Shown here in pieces: positions 8,901-10,371 of a stretch of 10,371 bases of DNA (the first letter of the stretch is position 1; every line of letters starts with the position of its first letter). Made by a program: the position numbers and the translations under genes. The notes under the pieces were generated by a model that saw only the letters and a program-made list of their open reading frames with translations, was not told where the DNA came from and searched no databases. Source of the DNA: Eimeria necatrix (lineage: Eukaryota; Apicomplexa; Conoidasida; Eucoccidiorida; Eimeriidae); NCBI RefSeq assembly GCF_000499385.1, contig NW_013655368.1, forward strand, positions 2,406-12,776, read 5' to 3'.

Positions 8901-10329
8901 TGAGCGCAAAATTGCACTTTGTGCTACGAATGAAGCAGCACTTTAGGTATATATCACTGAACGACACCATCGCCAACAAATGTGAGAAGCTTTCAACATC
9001 CAAACACGAGATGCGTTGTGACGAGCATTTTGTTCTATTACAAACACAGGCGCAATTATATGCATTGAATATTTTCATTTTTCCAGGTTGGCAGACTAGT
9101 TTGGAGGGATGTTGTGGGCTTCGCCAACTTAAGGAGCATCTTGGCATGATCACTGTGCCTCGGCGAGTCAGAAGACGTGCTGCATTTCTCCTGCCTGAAT
9201 GAACTGCAGAAGGGGAGTGTTCCATCACTCTGTTGCATCAAGCCTTAAATGGGCATCAATACAGGTATAGCTTTATGCGCTGAAAATCTCGAAATACTTA
9301 GGATGGAGAACCCTTTTCAAAATACAGGAGGTACGTTTGCACGCCTTTCTCTTTGTGAGCGTTTGTGAGAGCCTACCTTCAAGGCAATGACTAGAGGAGC
9401 TTTGTTGTATCTCAAAGCGTCGCTTTAGGCAGGCATTTTGAGTGTTTCATCGAACAAGCTCGAGATGAATGGTGTATGAAGGTCGGAAACGCTACATCTT
9501 CTCGAAACTCCATGTTCTGCTTTTGCCTTAGCTGGTTACTGAGAAGGCTGCAGCTTGAGCAATAAATCTGCCACTGAACGGTGACTTCGCATTCCTCTTT
9601 ACGCACATGAGGGTACCGCTTCTCCTGTCTGACCGCTGATTCGTGGATCATATCTCATGTTCCATAAGCGATAAGCTTTTCTCGCGATAAAGCTTCTAGC
9701 GCATCCGTTGATGATCGCTTCAGTACATCAGAAAACTCCCAGAACTCTACGAACCTGTAAAATGAGAGTCCTTTACTCGTCGCCAGGCATGCGCATCCGG
9801 CTTCTTTCACACGCGGCATGCTTTTATGGACTTGCATTATGGCCCCTTTGTGTGGTTGTATCAGTTTGACAGACAGAATAATTAACCAGTCTATCAGTCT
9901 TCACCATGAAATGGGCATTAGCGAATCCCGAAACGAACATTATGCCGATTTGTAAACCATACATCTACAGTGGAGAGTCGGCTTCACTGGACAGCAACCC
10001 GTGCCGGCGTCGCATGCATTTATATCTTCATTTGTGCCCAAGCTAGTCATACTGTCACAAAATGTCAAAACCACAGCTTTGCGTTTGCTCGACATGCGGT
10101 TCCTAGACTTTCCAGCTCACAGTACCATGCCCGCACTGCGGCGAAGACTTGTGCGTCACACCAGCGCTGCGGCGAATAATTTTTGCTCTCGATACATTAC
10201 CGCTCCTCTAGGCTACAGGTTTCGCCAGGAAAGAAGTTGAATATCCTAGCGGCTCCAAAAGATCTACCTCGAAGAAATTCGAATTTAGCCTACAATGCCA
10301 CGCACCCAGGTGATGAGACCGAGGAATGC
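8901..10329. repeat. Array unit U3 (subtype A), full length
   Basis: This is a complete unit of 1429 bp. It shares the subtype-A spacer with U0 (gccttaaatgggcatcaata here, gccttaagtgggcatcagta there) and lacks the 16-bp B segment (junction 9882/9883). Its tail is identical to U0 for roughly 90 bp (about 10165-10258 against 6280-6371). The open frame of U1 is broken here by stops near 9367 and 9427. At about 9080 the usual cttcagattggcac reads tccaggttggcag. Confidence 0.95.
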
Positions 10330-10371
10330 TGAGCGCAAAATTGCACTTTGCGCTACGAATGAAGTCAGCAC
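10330..10371. repeat. Start of array unit U4, cut by the window edge
   Basis: The last 42 bases begin tgagcgcaaaattgcacttt and match the starts of U1, U2 and U3 with one or two changes. The array therefore continues past the right edge. The copy is too short to assign to subtype A or B. Confidence 0.9.

Noticed and set aside
8436..8903. 155-codon frame in U2 ending at the unit boundary
   Set aside because: A second overlapping plus-strand frame is also open in the equivalent region of U0, U1 and U3. An 8-bp deletion in U0 shifts the frame. This pattern suggests low stop density rather than coding.
8812..9228. 138-codon frame on the minus strand, with a 97-codon relative at 7938-8231
   Set aside because: The two copies align well only because the DNA does. 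Most differences change the residue, and the U1 counterpart has a stop where tgg became tag on the plus strand.
5095..10371. CRISPR array or prokaryotic defence locus
   Set aside because: The repeat unit is about 1.4 kb with no short repeat-spacer pattern. No associated proteins are encoded and the sequence looks eukaryotic.

Overview
This window looks like non-coding nuclear DNA from a eukaryote. It is about 46% GC by eye with no obvious CpG depletion, which argues against a vertebrate. I see no bacterial operon structure and no reading frame with a recognisable protein domain. One motif in the 0.5-kb repeat (positions 4427-4443 and 4937-4953) reminds me of the 'ggggtttaac' core of abundant short interspersed repeats in tick genomes. 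That is recollection only, so an arachnid origin is a weak hypothesis.

The layout has three zones. (1) Positions 1-4064 are apparently single-copy DNA with no convincing gene. The best local structure is a long imperfect hairpin at 866-922 (27-nt arms, 3-nt loop). Smaller hairpins lie at 581-609 and 2132-2164. (2) Positions 4065-5080 hold a head-to-tail duplication of a ~507-bp unit, in two diverged copies. (3) From about 5095 to the right edge runs a head-to-tail array of a ~1.43-1.46-kb unit. Four copies, called U0 to U3, are present, plus the start of a fifth (U4). The array continues beyond the window.

The array has internal order. U0 and U3 belong to one subtype (A): they lack a 16-bp segment, have a distinct spacer near 5370 and 9245, and share a tail that is identical over roughly 90 bp. 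U1 and U2 form subtype B. U2 has lost an internal ~460-bp segment. The order A-B-B(deleted)-A suggests a higher-order period of about 3.88 kb or a past block exchange. The left edge of the array (U0, about 5095-5200) is much more diverged than the rest and begins within about 15 bp of the end of the 0.5-kb duplication.

No gene is annotated. The longer open frames differ between array copies mainly by amino-acid-changing substitutions, frameshifts or stops, or overlap other equally open frames. I treat them as chance or decayed frames, while noting two short segments whose frame survives in several copies.
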